DNA of 31,336 nucleotides, from positions 1 to 31,336 of the forward strand of contig JAJYXX010000263.1 of NCBI GenBank assembly GCA_021801545.1, given 5' to 3'. This document shows, one piece after another, positions 7,801-18,997 of this stretch. The stretch comes from Chloroflexota bacterium (lineage in GTDB: Bacteria > Chloroflexota > Limnocylindria > Limnocylindrales > CSP1-4). The notes below the pieces were generated by a model. The model saw only the letters and a list, made by a program, of their open reading frames with translations, had not been told where the DNA came from and ran no database searches. The translations under genes and the position numbers were made by a program. Within the stretch, counting starts at the first letter, position 1. Each line of letters opens with the position of its first letter.

Positions 7801-8132
7801 CGCAGGAGGTTCGGGAGCACCTCTCCGCCGAGGTCAGCGCGAGATGCGTCGAGCACCCGGAGCTGGCCTGCTCCGCCGCGGTCACCGTAGCGCTCGACCC
7901 GGAAGGAACGGCCGTCCGTCATCTCGAGATCGAGCCAGCCGCCACGGCGACCCCCTGCGAGCGCGCGGTACTCGTTCGTCTCGAACCCGAAGAGGATGGC
8001 CCGAACGAAGGCGAGGAGCGTGCTCTTGCCGGCCTCGTTCTCGCCGCTGACAAGCGTCAGCCTGGAACTCGGGGTAAGGCGGTAGCCGTTGAGGAGGCCG
8101 AAGCCATCGACGGCAAGCTCCGTGATGCGCAT
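4809..8132 (-). CDS. YhaN-like SMC-type ATPase (SbcC-like)
   Basis: The 1107-residue protein starts MRITELAVDGFGLL and has a Walker A at 30-38 (GENEAGKST). Long coiled-coil arms rich in Glu, Arg, Ala and Leu follow. Near the C-terminus are an ABC signature (LSRGTAEQLYLAMRF, about 1016-1030), a Walker B (LPIVMDDVLVNFD, about 1043) and an H-loop His (TCHP). In the middle of the coils, about residues 497-545, lie two hydrophobic stretches that look like a membrane hairpin, where SbcC/Rad50 have a zinc hook. That is the YhaN arrangement. It works with the phosphoesterase encoded 2 bases upstream, probably in DNA end processing. The ATG follows a GAGGG ribosome site. Cellular role is inferred from Rad50-Mre11 type complexes. 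Confidence 0.88.
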   Translation of the reverse strand: MRITELAVDGFGLLNGYRLTPSSRLTLVSGENEAGKSTLLAFVRAILFGFETNEYRALAGGRRGGWLDLEMTDGRSFRVERYGDRGGAGQLRVLDASRADLGGEVLPNLLRGVEKTVYRSIFAFGLGELTEFRRLTDEEVAARIYGAGLGLGGALDVEAQLKAERDGLFKPGGHNPVANELLRELDEVDSELRRLDLPAAYAADGERLVEIQAELDTLDIDLAARQADSRALERLIAAWPTWLELGAARADRAAIGAVLSLPTNALERYGVLDTNQQAAEETHKEVATRHQDAVEQMAALHIDERLLARRDEIESLVAAGAEDRARSGELARLGRDHQRARAELDAALERLGPAWTEERVAAFDDSIAVQTAISGRFRTLLEGVDGAVTAATGRLETNRTELEDTRRALEAVKARIEEIDEDLGTRGSVSDREAALQSIDNLRVRLEATRPAGEPPAEDVASGPSLADRLRMAAEARSLLEREQVLTSLAGSRAARPVGSWPMLAIAGAGVLGGAVVIAAGAPPVLAVAILLVALAAAGLVAWAVRGRGEVDRTSAGPAFQAGSERALATPLLEELGMPGSAGLAELQVTERTLDDERLVVARLADERERFERATAQTVELEGRLATELAAIGLDQNVGELDVFRRDLVRDRELEGRRSGLLEQRELHARGVANLEEREERLGAEVESSETRRQVARTEWARWLEEHGLETDLDRESAARVVDAVTTAKARLASASSFREQFGALAAAREAFERLVDESADLLEDGRGGRSSADIVRELARRLEETVRLNDRRGTLAGEIAELEQQAEKARAAAMTREEEVQALLDELGVPDAPSLRLEVERSSEAARLDGVIGSARAALTALSGPGEALATLEAALAEIADIDAVHGHAQDVAREIGDLDARRSTLLEESGAVRDRRASMERDVEATQKRQRRSDLQARLESVAEHWAVLAIAAEMVANARQAYEREHRPAVVSMAERYFRDWTAGRYERIVAPIGRQIEGVEHRDGTLVPLTGLSRGTAEQLYLAMRFGLVEHFAQGGEALPIVMDDVLVNFDPERAERAARSIEELANRHQILYFTCHPTTPLRPDSEIKLAALRGLGDSTVPA

Positions 8133-8134
8133 CG

Positions 8135-9484
8135 TCAGCCCTCCCCCGCCAGGCGGTCGGCGAGGATCGATTCGGCCTCGGCAACGAACTGGCCAAGCCG
8201 CTCGCGATCGGGGCGCGCGTCCCGCAGGTACCGGCGGGCCCGCTCGTGCGTGTACAGACTGTCGAGCATCGCAGAGAGCTGGTCCGGCTCCATCGGCGAT
8301 GTGCCAGCAGGTTCCGTCGGGGGTGACGCGGGGGGCGGATCAGCGGAGGCGAGCGCGGCCTGGGTCGCGTCGAACCGTCTCAGCAAGCCGCCCAGGAAAT
8401 CGTCGGCGAGTCGTCGGCTCGCGAGATCGACTTCGGCCGCCGTCTCGTCCCGTAGCGACTCGATCCAGGCGAACGGGACACTCTCGCCGAGCCGCTCTCG
8501 CGCAACGTCGCGAGCCTGGTCAAGGAGCCCGGGGCGGCGAAGAGATCGGTGGAGGGGTCCCCGCCCGGTGAGCGCGAGACGGACCACAACCGAACGGTCG
8601 GCGGCGACTCGGGCATCATCTGCCGCACGGGCGATCGCCTCCACGAGATCATCCTCAGTCGCGAGCCCCTCGATCGGGACGCGGATGAGTTGCCACCGGA
8701 CGGTGTCCGCGACACGGAACTCCGGGTGGATCCCGCCCGCCGCGTCCACGCTCACCACATAGCAGCCCCGGGGCTCGGTTTCGCCCGGATCGCGTCCCTG
8801 CGGGTTCCCGCAATAGACGGCGGTGGGGCGGTCTGAGAGGAGAACCCGGTGGCGGTGGATGTGCCCGAGGGCCCAGTAGTCCATGTCGGCCGCGCGGAGA
8901 TCACCGAGCGTGCACGGCGCATAGTTCGGGACGCCCTCGATCCCACCAACGTTGGCGTGAAGAAGCCCCACCGCGAAGGGGGTGTCGGGATCACGGCGGA
9001 ACCTGGCGGCAAGGTTCGTCGTGACGTCGCGCACCCGATAGCTGATGCCATAGACGCGGGCGATCTCCTCGCCATCGCGGGTGATCGGCATCGAAGTCAC
9101 GTGGTGGGAGTCAAAGCGATGGGCGAGCTCCGGCCACCGGACCGACGGCTCCCAGCCGGAAAGGGGGTCGTGGTTGCCCGTCACGACAAACGAGGGGATG
9201 CCCGCTTGGGCCATTGCGTCGAGCCCGTCGCGGAAGACGATCTGGCCGCGAAGCGTCCGGTTTGCCTGCTCGAAGACATCGCCTGCGACGACGACGAAGT
9301 CGACCGGCTCCTCGACGGCGATCCGCACAATCTCGCGCCACGAGCGGATCGTTGCCTCGCGGAGCAACTCGGCGACCGCGGGGGGCGCCTCCGTCGAGAG
9401 CCCGACGAACGCGCTGTCGAGGTGAAGGTCGTCGGTATGGAGGAACCTCAGCGGGCTCTCGCGTCGGCTACTGGCTGGCACCAC
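8135..9484 (-). CDS. YhaO-like metallophosphoesterase (SbcD/Mre11-like nuclease)
   Basis: This is a calcineurin-fold nuclease with all metal motifs. Counting from GTG 9484 these are D19-L-H21 (HTDDLHLDS), GDVFE (68-72), GNHD (103-106), a His near 176 and GHIH (207-210). The C-terminal third (about 320-449) is the capping/partner-binding part. The frame is open to an ATG at 9589, but the extra 35 residues are basic and unlike the family. I prefer GTG 9484 or 9481, just before the first conserved strand (LRFLHTDDL). The partner ATPase starts 2 bases after its stop, so the two are one operon. Mre11-type enzymes cut DNA ends and hairpins with manganese; the substrate here is not shown by the sequence. 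Confidence 0.87.
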   Translation of the reverse strand: MVPASSRRESPLRFLHTDDLHLDSAFVGLSTEAPPAVAELLREATIRSWREIVRIAVEEPVDFVVVAGDVFEQANRTLRGQIVFRDGLDAMAQAGIPSFVVTGNHDPLSGWEPSVRWPELAHRFDSHHVTSMPITRDGEEIARVYGISYRVRDVTTNLAARFRRDPDTPFAVGLLHANVGGIEGVPNYAPCTLGDLRAADMDYWALGHIHRHRVLLSDRPTAVYCGNPQGRDPGETEPRGCYVVSVDAAGGIHPEFRVADTVRWQLIRVPIEGLATEDDLVEAIARAADDARVAADRSVVVRLALTGRGPLHRSLRRPGLLDQARDVARERLGESVPFAWIESLRDETAAEVDLASRRLADDFLGGLLRRFDATQAALASADPPPASPPTEPAGTSPMEPDQLSAMLDSLYTHERARRYLRDARPDRERLGQFVAEAESILADRLAGEG

Positions 9485-9966
9485 GGCCCCCTCCCTCTGC
9501 GCCGAACCGTGGCGCCCAGGCCGCTGAAGACCCGTCGCGCGCACTATCCCGCCAGGTCGATTCGCGACCTTCGAGCCGCTCACGCGCACATCCTACTCAA
9601 CTGTCGTGCCAGCTCACATGGCACACGGCGCCGTCAATCAGCTCGAAAATCGTCTCCCAATCCTTCGACAGCACTTGCCTCACCCCTCCCATCGGGGCGC
9701 CCGAGGCGCCAGTCTCCCGAGGCGCAGCTCAAGGACATGCGCTGTGACTTCCAATTCGACGATGCAGATCAGCCACGGCACGATCGTCCGGCAGAGCGTG
9801 CACATGTCGGTCCAGCAAGGCGATATCGCCGTGGCAGCGCTGAAGCGCGAGCGCCGGTTGCGTTGCCGCCGGTCGAGCATCCACGCGCAGCACGCCGGAA
9901 CGTGGCCGATCGCCAACAAGCGAGCCGGCAGGGGCTGCATTGCCGGCGGCGGACCTGCGGAGCCGC
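9485..9966. other. Region upstream of yhaO: no assured gene
   Basis: About 480 bases separate the preferred yhaO start from the GIY-YIG-like gene. A short hairpin, GTGCCA-7-TGGCAC, lies at 9606-9624 and could be an operator. A minus-strand frame at 9680-9940 encodes 86 residues with a CTLC pair followed by IVELEVTAHVLELRLGRL, which is protein-like but matches nothing I know and has no clear ribosome site. A 10-base unit CCCGAGGCGC is repeated near 9706-9726. No tRNA or insertion-sequence ends are visible. Confidence 0.3.
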
Positions 9967-10254
9967 CTACTTCCCCTGCTTGTTCCAGGGCGGCTTGGTG
10001 CGCTTGACCACGCGCTCCTCCTTCGCGCGAGCGTCGTCGATGCTGGGCATCTGCTCAATCTCAACCTTCGCACCCGGGATGGGGTCTTTCCCTCCAGGAA
10101 GGTGCTCCTGGAGTCTCGCGCGGACGCGACCGCGCTGAGCGACGCCGGTGTAGTTGTTCCTGCCGCCACCCGTGAAGATCTTGTAGACGACTGGCTTGTC
10201 GTCTGGAAGCTTCCCGATACCTGCGTTGTTGAACGCCGCTGTCCTCTTGCCCAT
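9967..10254 (-). CDS. Small GIY-YIG-like protein
   Basis: The 95-residue protein starts at ATG 10254 with a strong ribosome site (AAGGAGGG, 6 bases before). The core reads KPVVYKIFTGGGRNNYTGVA, QRGRVRARLQEHLPGG, then SIDDARAKEERVVKRTKPPW and NKQGK. The order of a 'VYKI' strand, an 'NYTGVA' strand, a helix with Arg, an acidic turn, and a final 'KP-WNKQ' matches minimal GIY-YIG proteins. The second half-motif reads NYTG rather than Y-I/V-G, so cleavage activity is uncertain. It lies 227 bases downstream of hsdR on the same strand and could be the end of that operon or a separate gene. Confidence 0.6.
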   Translation of the reverse strand: MGKRTAAFNNAGIGKLPDDKPVVYKIFTGGGRNNYTGVAQRGRVRARLQEHLPGGKDPIPGAKVEIEQMPSIDDARAKEERVVKRTKPPWNKQGK

Positions 10255-10480
10255 TCGGACCCTCCTTCGGGGAACGCCCACCCTTCAGTGTGACAGGCGC
10301 GGAAGGTCCCCCGGTCGCTACCTTCTGGTGCCGATGCGTTGCTCCGGGGTCCGTCCTGCCTCGAAGCCTATGCCGGACGAATGCCAGCTAGGTTGTCACG
10401 GCGGAGACCGATGCCCTCCGAAACTCGGCGACGACCTCGCCGCTGCACGTCGTCGCTCGCCCAAGCGTCGAGTCGGGGCG

Positions 10481-13617
<3,137 letters not shown>

Positions 13618-13621
<4 letters not shown>

Positions 13622-15378
13622 CGCTCGTCTTCCGCGTGCCACAGGGTCATCGGATCCTCGGCGACACGCCGACCCCGTGTGCTTCTGGGAGGCTTGGGGA
13701 ACCGTGGCCCCGGACCGTACTCCACCGCCGGCCCGCGCTGCTGTGGCGACGTCTTGACGAGGATCCCGCGCCGAATCAGGTCGTCGAGCAGGTTGTTCGC
13801 CGGGTGAACGGTCAGGTCGAAGAGGTTCTGCACGGTTCGGTTCGTGACCTTGCCGTACTCGCGGACGTGGGCGATCACCTTCCGATCGGTCTCAGCGGCC
13901 GTGCGCTGCTGGTAGGTGACCGCGGGACCGAGGGCGGCGAGGGCGCTCCCGCCGAGCCTGTAGCCCTGCGATCCGCTGCGACGCCCCCGCGTTGGCTCGA
14001 CCATCGCCGGCGGGTCCACGGCCAGCCGCCGGAGGATCGTTTCGGCCTCTGTGGGACCTCGCTGCAGGATGGGAGCGATCTCGGGAGCGGTGACAGTTCG
14101 GTGGGAGCAGAGGTGGAAAAGGATGAGCAGCGCATCGGTGTCGTCTCGCTCGACGGACGGCAGCTGGGCGACATAGCGGGCAATGTGGGTGTTCGGTGCG
14201 CCCCCGACCAGCCGCACTGCCACCTGGTCGGCGGATGCTTCGATGATGGGAACTCCTCGGCCGGCTCGGATCATCGCAACGTACATCCGGTCGACGCCCC
14301 GGCCGTATTCCTCGCCGAAGCCCAGGATCCGCGCCGCGTTCGCGAGCGCGCGGTTTCGCGGCATTGGCGGGTGGGTGAGGATGTTCTCGGGCGTCACGCC
14401 GGAGACGAGCGGCCCGGGCGAGGTGACGCTCAGGACGGCCGGCGAGTGCTCGACGACGACAGGCCCCCGCAGCTGATGGTCCCGATGGACGATCCCGTTC
14501 GCGATCGACTCGCGAACGGCGAGCTCGGGGAAGTCCTGGAGCTGAATCTGCTGCCCATCAGGAAGCGTGAGCGGCGTGCTGTTCAGCCGCGCACGCACCA
14601 CCTCCATGACACGTGGGAAGGCGATCACCAGTGGGGTTTCGAGACGCTCGGACGCCGTCGGCTCGCCGCCCGGCGTGGGCCGGAACTGATAGGCGATTCG
14701 TGGATTTCCGGTTGCGGCCGCCGTCAGCAGGAACTCGCCGGCGTGGTTAAGCATCCCGTCCTCGAGCAGGCCGAGCAGGCGCAGGAGGTCGAGGTCACTG
14801 CGTTGAGCATGCTCCCGACGCTCGTCCGGCAGGCCGGCCAAGGTCGCCCTGAGTGTTGCCATCGCGAGAGGCGAGACCTCATCGGGCCGGCGATCCGAGC
14901 GCTTTGCGGACCAGTCCACGCCGAGGCGGTCTTCTCGGAGACGAGCGACCTCGGCCGGCGACATCGGCTGACAGTCGTCGTTGATCCGCCGGTACGCCCG
15001 GCTCTTGCTGTCCGCGTAGACCTCGATCCCCTCCGGGACGAGAACCACGAGGAGCCGGACCCCGAAGTACGTCTGGGCCTCGACCTCGACCAGCAGGTTC
15101 GGCTGGGTCGTCGCGTGGATCGTCTTGCGGAGGCGGTCAGGATCAAGTGCTGTGCCCATGAGTGCCGCCGGACCGGCCGTGCGGTCAGAAACGCCGACGA
15201 CGACGGTGCCGCCGATACCGTTCGCCAGGCAGATGGCAGCTTCGGCGATATCGCGCTCGGTCTCCTCGGGGGTTGCCTTCTCTCGCTTGAACTCCAGGAC
15301 ACGCGATTCGAAGCTGGCGGCGCGCTGGCCGGCATGGACCGCACCGAGGATCGTCGGGAGATCGGACAGCGTGGCCAC
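13618..15378 (-). CDS. AlbA_2 (Schlafen-like) DNA-binding protein with winged-helix C-terminus
   Basis: The 586-residue protein begins with an AlbA_2 domain (about 20-150): E-FKRE, AAICLANGIGGTVVVGVSD, and YRRINDDCQPMSPAEV. A central segment with VRESIANGIVHRDHQLRGPV and GFGEEYGRGVDRMY resembles the ATPase-like HATPase_c_4 region. The C-terminal part (about 410-560) looks like winged helices. Such proteins often lie beside hsdR in type I loci and elsewhere act as transcription regulators; the role here is not proven. It starts at a GTG and its stop overlaps hsdR. A long inverted repeat (15384-15448) directly upstream is a likely binding site for this or another regulator. Confidence 0.82.
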
Positions 15379-15383
15379 GGTCC

Positions 15384-15448
15384 GGAGTTTGACCGGAGTT
15401 TAGTAAGACGTCAATCGTGTCGGCGCTACTAAACTCCCGCCAAACTCA
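15384..15448 (-). promoter_or_regulatory. Long inverted repeat upstream of the AlbA_2-hsdR operon
   Basis: The left arm 15384-15405 and right arm 15427-15448 are 22-base inverted repeats with three mismatches, separated by 21 bases. The inner 11 bases of each arm are perfect (GGAGTTTAGTA / TACTAAACTCC). Each arm is itself two GGAGTTTR units 11 bases apart, so there are four copies of one motif in a symmetric layout. The block begins 6 bases before the GTG at 15378. Possible uses are an operator for a tetrameric regulator or an attenuating RNA hairpin. There is no T-run to make it a terminator for cap3, which ends 160 bases before it. Confidence 0.6.
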
Positions 15449-15607
15449 CCACCCGACGTGGAGCCCCACCGACACCCGCACAGGCATCCCCATTCCAGGT
15501 GTCCGACCCGCCTCTCGATTCTGAGCCTTTGGAGTTGACGCGTAGCCGACAGACAGAGGGAGCCTCGAGGTTGTGGTTGTCGAGGCATGTCCCCGGGTCG
15601 CGCCGCG

Positions 15608-16108
15608 CTACCGCGGCAGCAGACGGTCGACTTCGTCAGACGGAACGAGCGTGACCAGGTTCTTCTCCCTCATCACACCGACCTCGATCTGGGGATCATG
15701 CCTGGGGTCCCCGCCAACCACGATGAGGATCGGCTCTGGACAAGCGTACGCAGCGTCCTGCGAGAAGTCCTTGATCTGGGTCTTGTCACGGTCGCTCGGG
15801 GTGGCTGGCATGAATGGATGGAAGTGCCACTCGCCCAGGTAGTAGCGATGCCGTCGCCAAGCCCGGTCGACGTGTCCCTGGAGGCCAGCAAGCCCCCGGA
15901 TGAACGACGCGCGCCGACGGATCGAGTCGCTCGGCGGACCCGTCACCTCGGTGACGATGGCTTGGTCGTGGAGGTCGGTGTAGTGGCCGATCAGGACGCC
16001 ACCGGTCTCCTTGTGACCAGCCCTAACGCAGTGCTCGATGAGCCGACAATGGACGTCCCCGCTGATCACGACACCGAGCCGACGGTCGTTGGTCACGAAG
16101 GTCGTCAC
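15608..16108 (-). CDS. cap3: Cap3: JAMM isopeptidase of type II CBASS
   Basis: Cap3 removes the CD-NTase from its conjugation targets and so limits Cap2. The 166-residue product is a Prok-JAB/Mpr1-Pad1 domain with all zinc-site residues: E34 (KETGGVLIGHY), then H95-x-H97-x7-S105-x2-D108 in GEWHFHPFMPATPSDRD, the exact JAMM spacing. It starts at a GTG that overlaps the Cap2 stop (GTGA, 16105-16108), as is usual for the last gene of a type II CBASS. It is followed by a 229-base gap before the AlbA_2 gene. Confidence 0.92.
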   Translation of the reverse strand: MTTFVTNDRRLGVVISGDVHCRLIEHCVRAGHKETGGVLIGHYTDLHDQAIVTEVTGPPSDSIRRRASFIRGLAGLQGHVDRAWRRHRYYLGEWHFHPFMPATPSDRDKTQIKDFSQDAAYACPEPILIVVGGDPRHDPQIEVGVMREKNLVTLVPSDEVDRLLPR

Positions 16109-17859
16109 GGAGCAGTCTTCCGCAGACCCGTGAAGCGCCCGGCCTCATCCTCATCGCGCTCGAACACATAGAACCCGCAGGAGCCCGACGCGATGGGCCA
16201 CTGGTCATCGAGTAGGCTCACCGCGGCTGATGCCATCAACCAGACTTCGTCAGCGCGCGCGGGGAAGACAGGGTGGAAGCATCCGATCCCTTCCCACGGC
16301 CGCTCCTCGTCACGATCGAATTCTTCCTGGCCGAACGGCTGATATGCAAGATCGAAGTTGGCGACAGAGAAGCCCGACCCCTTGGCGACGAACGCGAAGA
16401 GGCGCTTGGCGTGCATCGAGAGCGAGAACGATGCGAACGTCGGCTCGCCATCCCACGGGAACGCCGTTATCGCCTTGAGCACCGCGTATTCGCCGGTCGT
16501 GTCGATCACGAGGTCGGCGGCCCGATACTGGTCCGCGCCATCCTGGGTCGGGAAGCCTGCGTTGACCGCCGACGCCCGGACGTTCGGCGAGAGGGCCGAC
16601 AGCCGTTCGGCAAGGGACTCCGCCTTGAAGGAACCCAGGTCGCTCATCGTGAGGGTGTGGCGAACGAGGTTGCCGGCCACCAGGCGCTCCGGGTCGACCA
16701 CGGTGATGTCGGTGACGCCAGCCCGAACGAGAAGTTCGCCGATGGGAGAGCCCAGCGCGCCGGCGCCGATCACCACAACGCGCTGCTCCGTCAAGTCGCG
16801 GTCCAGTCGACCGCGCGTCGCTAACTGGTCGGGGTGCCAGTTCTCGGACGGCGCCCAGTTGAGCGCCTCGCGGTCGGCAAGCGTGCCAGTCCGGCTGGTC
16901 TGCCACCAGCCCTCAGCGGTCCGCGGAGATCCGCTCATCGGTCGCCGCTCGAGCCTCGGCAGTTCGATCGCCTGCCAGTGCATCTGGCGCGCTGGCTCCC
17001 TGACCTTCTCAGGCACGGGAAAGCCGACCAACATCAGATGGGTGTCGTGGTCATGGAAGCGGTGCGTCCCGTCTCTCATCAAGCGGTCAAGGTCAACACC
17101 TTGCCCTCGGGCGACCGCCCGCAGTTCGCCCCAAGTTCGAGGCGCCTGGTAGGGCGACAGCGCGACGACGTCCGGAAACCGGACCCACATCGCCGACGGC
17201 TGTCGGCGTCCCACGATCGCCTGGCCCCACGACAGTCGGACCAGTTCCTCGCGGCCGAGCGACCGAAATGAGGCCACCACGTCGTGCCCGGTCGGCAACT
17301 TGAGAACCTCGGCGTGCCCGCTGGTGATCCGGGTCTGCGCCCATTGCGCCAGAGTCTCCGGGCCTTCGCGAAAGGCCACCAGCCGGGCCGCGGATCGGTG
17401 GTAGAAGGGCAACTCGAACCATTCGCCATCCACGACGAGCGTGCCATGTGAGGCCTGCCGCAACCAACCGCCGGCGCGCCTGACGTGCCAGGCCAGACGG
17501 TCCTCGGCAGAGCGCGGCTCGACCTCCTTGCTCGTCCGAAGGTTGCTCTCCGAGTCAGTCGCGACGCATAACTTGCCGCCCCGGTACGGCCGGCCGGGCA
17601 GCGGAACCGTGTTCGGCATCTGGTGCCAGAAGGTCTCGGTGATGCCGCCGTCAGCCGCGGGCCAGATGCCGATCAGGCCCGCCGGGTAGTTCGGTTCTGC
17701 AAGGACGTACCACGGCGTCGTCGGCGGGATCGGGAACTTGGTCCCGAGGTCGCCTGGCGTCAGGTCGACCCTGAGGCGCCAGCCCTCCTCACCGCGATGC
17801 CAGTCCTGGACGATCCGAACCTCGCCGAACTCATCGAGCGTTCGGCGAGCGGCGAGCAA
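16105..17859 (-). CDS. cap2: Cap2: E2-E1 fusion enzyme of type II CBASS
   Basis: Cap2 activates and transfers the C-terminus of the CD-NTase onto a target, which primes the CD-NTase. The N-terminal third is an E2-like domain with YRGGKLCVATDSE; C98 from the start chosen is the likely E2 cysteine. The middle is a linker domain. The C-terminal part is a ThiF/E1 adenylation domain (RVVVIGAGALGSPIGELLVR, ITVVDPERLVAGNLVRHTL) with a candidate E1 cysteine in GIGCFHPVFPAR near residue 527. The start is uncertain: TTG 17859 lies 13 bases after the CD-NTase stop, TTG 17889 is another choice, and a GTG at 17946 would overlap the CD-NTase by 74 bases. Confidence 0.92.
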   Translation of the reverse strand: MLAARRTLDEFGEVRIVQDWHRGEEGWRLRVDLTPGDLGTKFPIPPTTPWYVLAEPNYPAGLIGIWPAADGGITETFWHQMPNTVPLPGRPYRGGKLCVATDSESNLRTSKEVEPRSAEDRLAWHVRRAGGWLRQASHGTLVVDGEWFELPFYHRSAARLVAFREGPETLAQWAQTRITSGHAEVLKLPTGHDVVASFRSLGREELVRLSWGQAIVGRRQPSAMWVRFPDVVALSPYQAPRTWGELRAVARGQGVDLDRLMRDGTHRFHDHDTHLMLVGFPVPEKVREPARQMHWQAIELPRLERRPMSGSPRTAEGWWQTSRTGTLADREALNWAPSENWHPDQLATRGRLDRDLTEQRVVVIGAGALGSPIGELLVRAGVTDITVVDPERLVAGNLVRHTLTMSDLGSFKAESLAERLSALSPNVRASAVNAGFPTQDGADQYRAADLVIDTTGEYAVLKAITAFPWDGEPTFASFSLSMHAKRLFAFVAKGSGFSVANFDLAYQPFGQEEFDRDEERPWEGIGCFHPVFPARADEVWLMASAAVSLLDDQWPIASGSCGFYVFERDEDEAGRFTGLRKTAP

Positions 17860-17872
17860 TGACTCCGGGACA

Positions 17873-18988
17873 TCACCGCCTGTGGCCAAGCCCGTACCGT
17901 CCCGTGGTGACGACGGTCGACTTGGCGACCCGCTCGGTGAAGCCACCGTCCTTGGGAGGCTCCGGGAACTCGGGGCCGAGGAGGGCCCGCCATCGCGTCA
18001 CGCTCTCCGCCACGGTGTCAGCATCGAGCGCCGCCCGGGCATCACCTGCCGCGCGGTCAACCAGATGCCAGAACGCCGCGAAGTCCTCAGGCGTGACCCG
18101 GCGGAATACGTCGTTCTCGGGGACACCGTGGTCGGGAAGGCTCGCGACGGTGCCGGTGGACACCGCATACCGGTAGTCGTCTCGGATGCGCTCGAACGAC
18201 CGCGTGAGGCCCTCGGCGACGGAGCCGATGTCGTTCGGGCAGACGTGGCCGAGCAGGTGCTCGAGGGGGTACCCCTTCGGGTACTCGGGCACCGCGTTGC
18301 GCTTCCGCCACCACTTGCCGCTCTTGACGATGTTCACGTAATGACTGTCGGTGAGGTCGTTCTTCTCCTCGGTCCAGCGGATCTGCTCGAGCGGATGCGT
18401 CGGGACCCAGATCTTCAGGGTCCGGTCCGGGATGAGGAGGCGCTCCTGCTTCCACTGCGCGTCGCCGGCCATCTTGCGCAGACCTTCGATCGCCTCCCGG
18501 AGCGCGACCGGGCCGCCGTTGACATCGCCGCGCGCCTCAATCCGCCACTCGGTGGCGGCGGCCTTGGCGATGGCTTCCTGGATGACTTCGGACGGGGCCG
18601 CGGTGACGACAAGATCGAGCGTGACCGGCGTGTCGTCGAACCAGATCTTCATCGACCGGTCGTTGACCGACCAGTGGTCCTTGTAGTTGCCATCGAGGAA
18701 CGGTTTGAAGCGCGCGACCACCGCCGCCGGCGTCCAACTGTTCGGGTCAAGGGTCGTCACGACGACAAGGTCGACGTCGATGTGCTCGCCGTCCGCGAGG
18801 ATCCGCACGCCGGTGTGTCGGCGATAACTGCCCTGCAGGAAGGCATCGATGACGATCGCCTTGAGGTCCGGATCGGCGCCCAGACGCTCGCGCAGTTCGC
18901 GGTGCTTGGCCTCGCAGGCGTCGCGAAGTTCCGGCGTCAAACGGATGTCGCTCAGGAAGTCGGTGAAGTACGACGGGACCGCAGACAT
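17873..18988 (-). CDS. cdn: CD-NTase, cyclic oligonucleotide synthase of CBASS
   Basis: The 371-residue protein has the CD-NTase active site: FLQGSYRRHTG with G53-S54, then the metal-binding D71-V-D73 in EHIDVDLVVVT, and a third acid at D125 (VTLDLVVTA). The helical C-terminal domain follows (LKIWVPTHPLEQIRWTEEKN, HLLGHVCPNDIG). It makes the cyclic nucleotide second messenger that turns on the effector after phage infection. Nucleotide preference and clade cannot be read from the sequence, although a SAVED partner makes a cyclic trinucleotide likely. ATG 18988 is 9 bases after the effector's stop, with a GGAG site. The protein ends in GLGHRR, so the last glycine is not the C-terminal residue; see findings. 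Confidence 0.92.
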   Translation of the reverse strand: MSAVPSYFTDFLSDIRLTPELRDACEAKHRELRERLGADPDLKAIVIDAFLQGSYRRHTGVRILADGEHIDVDLVVVTTLDPNSWTPAAVVARFKPFLDGNYKDHWSVNDRSMKIWFDDTPVTLDLVVTAAPSEVIQEAIAKAAATEWRIEARGDVNGGPVALREAIEGLRKMAGDAQWKQERLLIPDRTLKIWVPTHPLEQIRWTEEKNDLTDSHYVNIVKSGKWWRKRNAVPEYPKGYPLEHLLGHVCPNDIGSVAEGLTRSFERIRDDYRYAVSTGTVASLPDHGVPENDVFRRVTPEDFAAFWHLVDRAAGDARAALDADTVAESVTRWRALLGPEFPEPPKDGGFTERVAKSTVVTTGRYGLGHRR

Positions 18989-18997
18989 GCGTTTCTC

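Noticed and set aside
9606..10007. Plus-strand 133-codon frame
   Set aside because: Overlaps the GIY-YIG-like gene and has no ribosome site or protein-like pattern.
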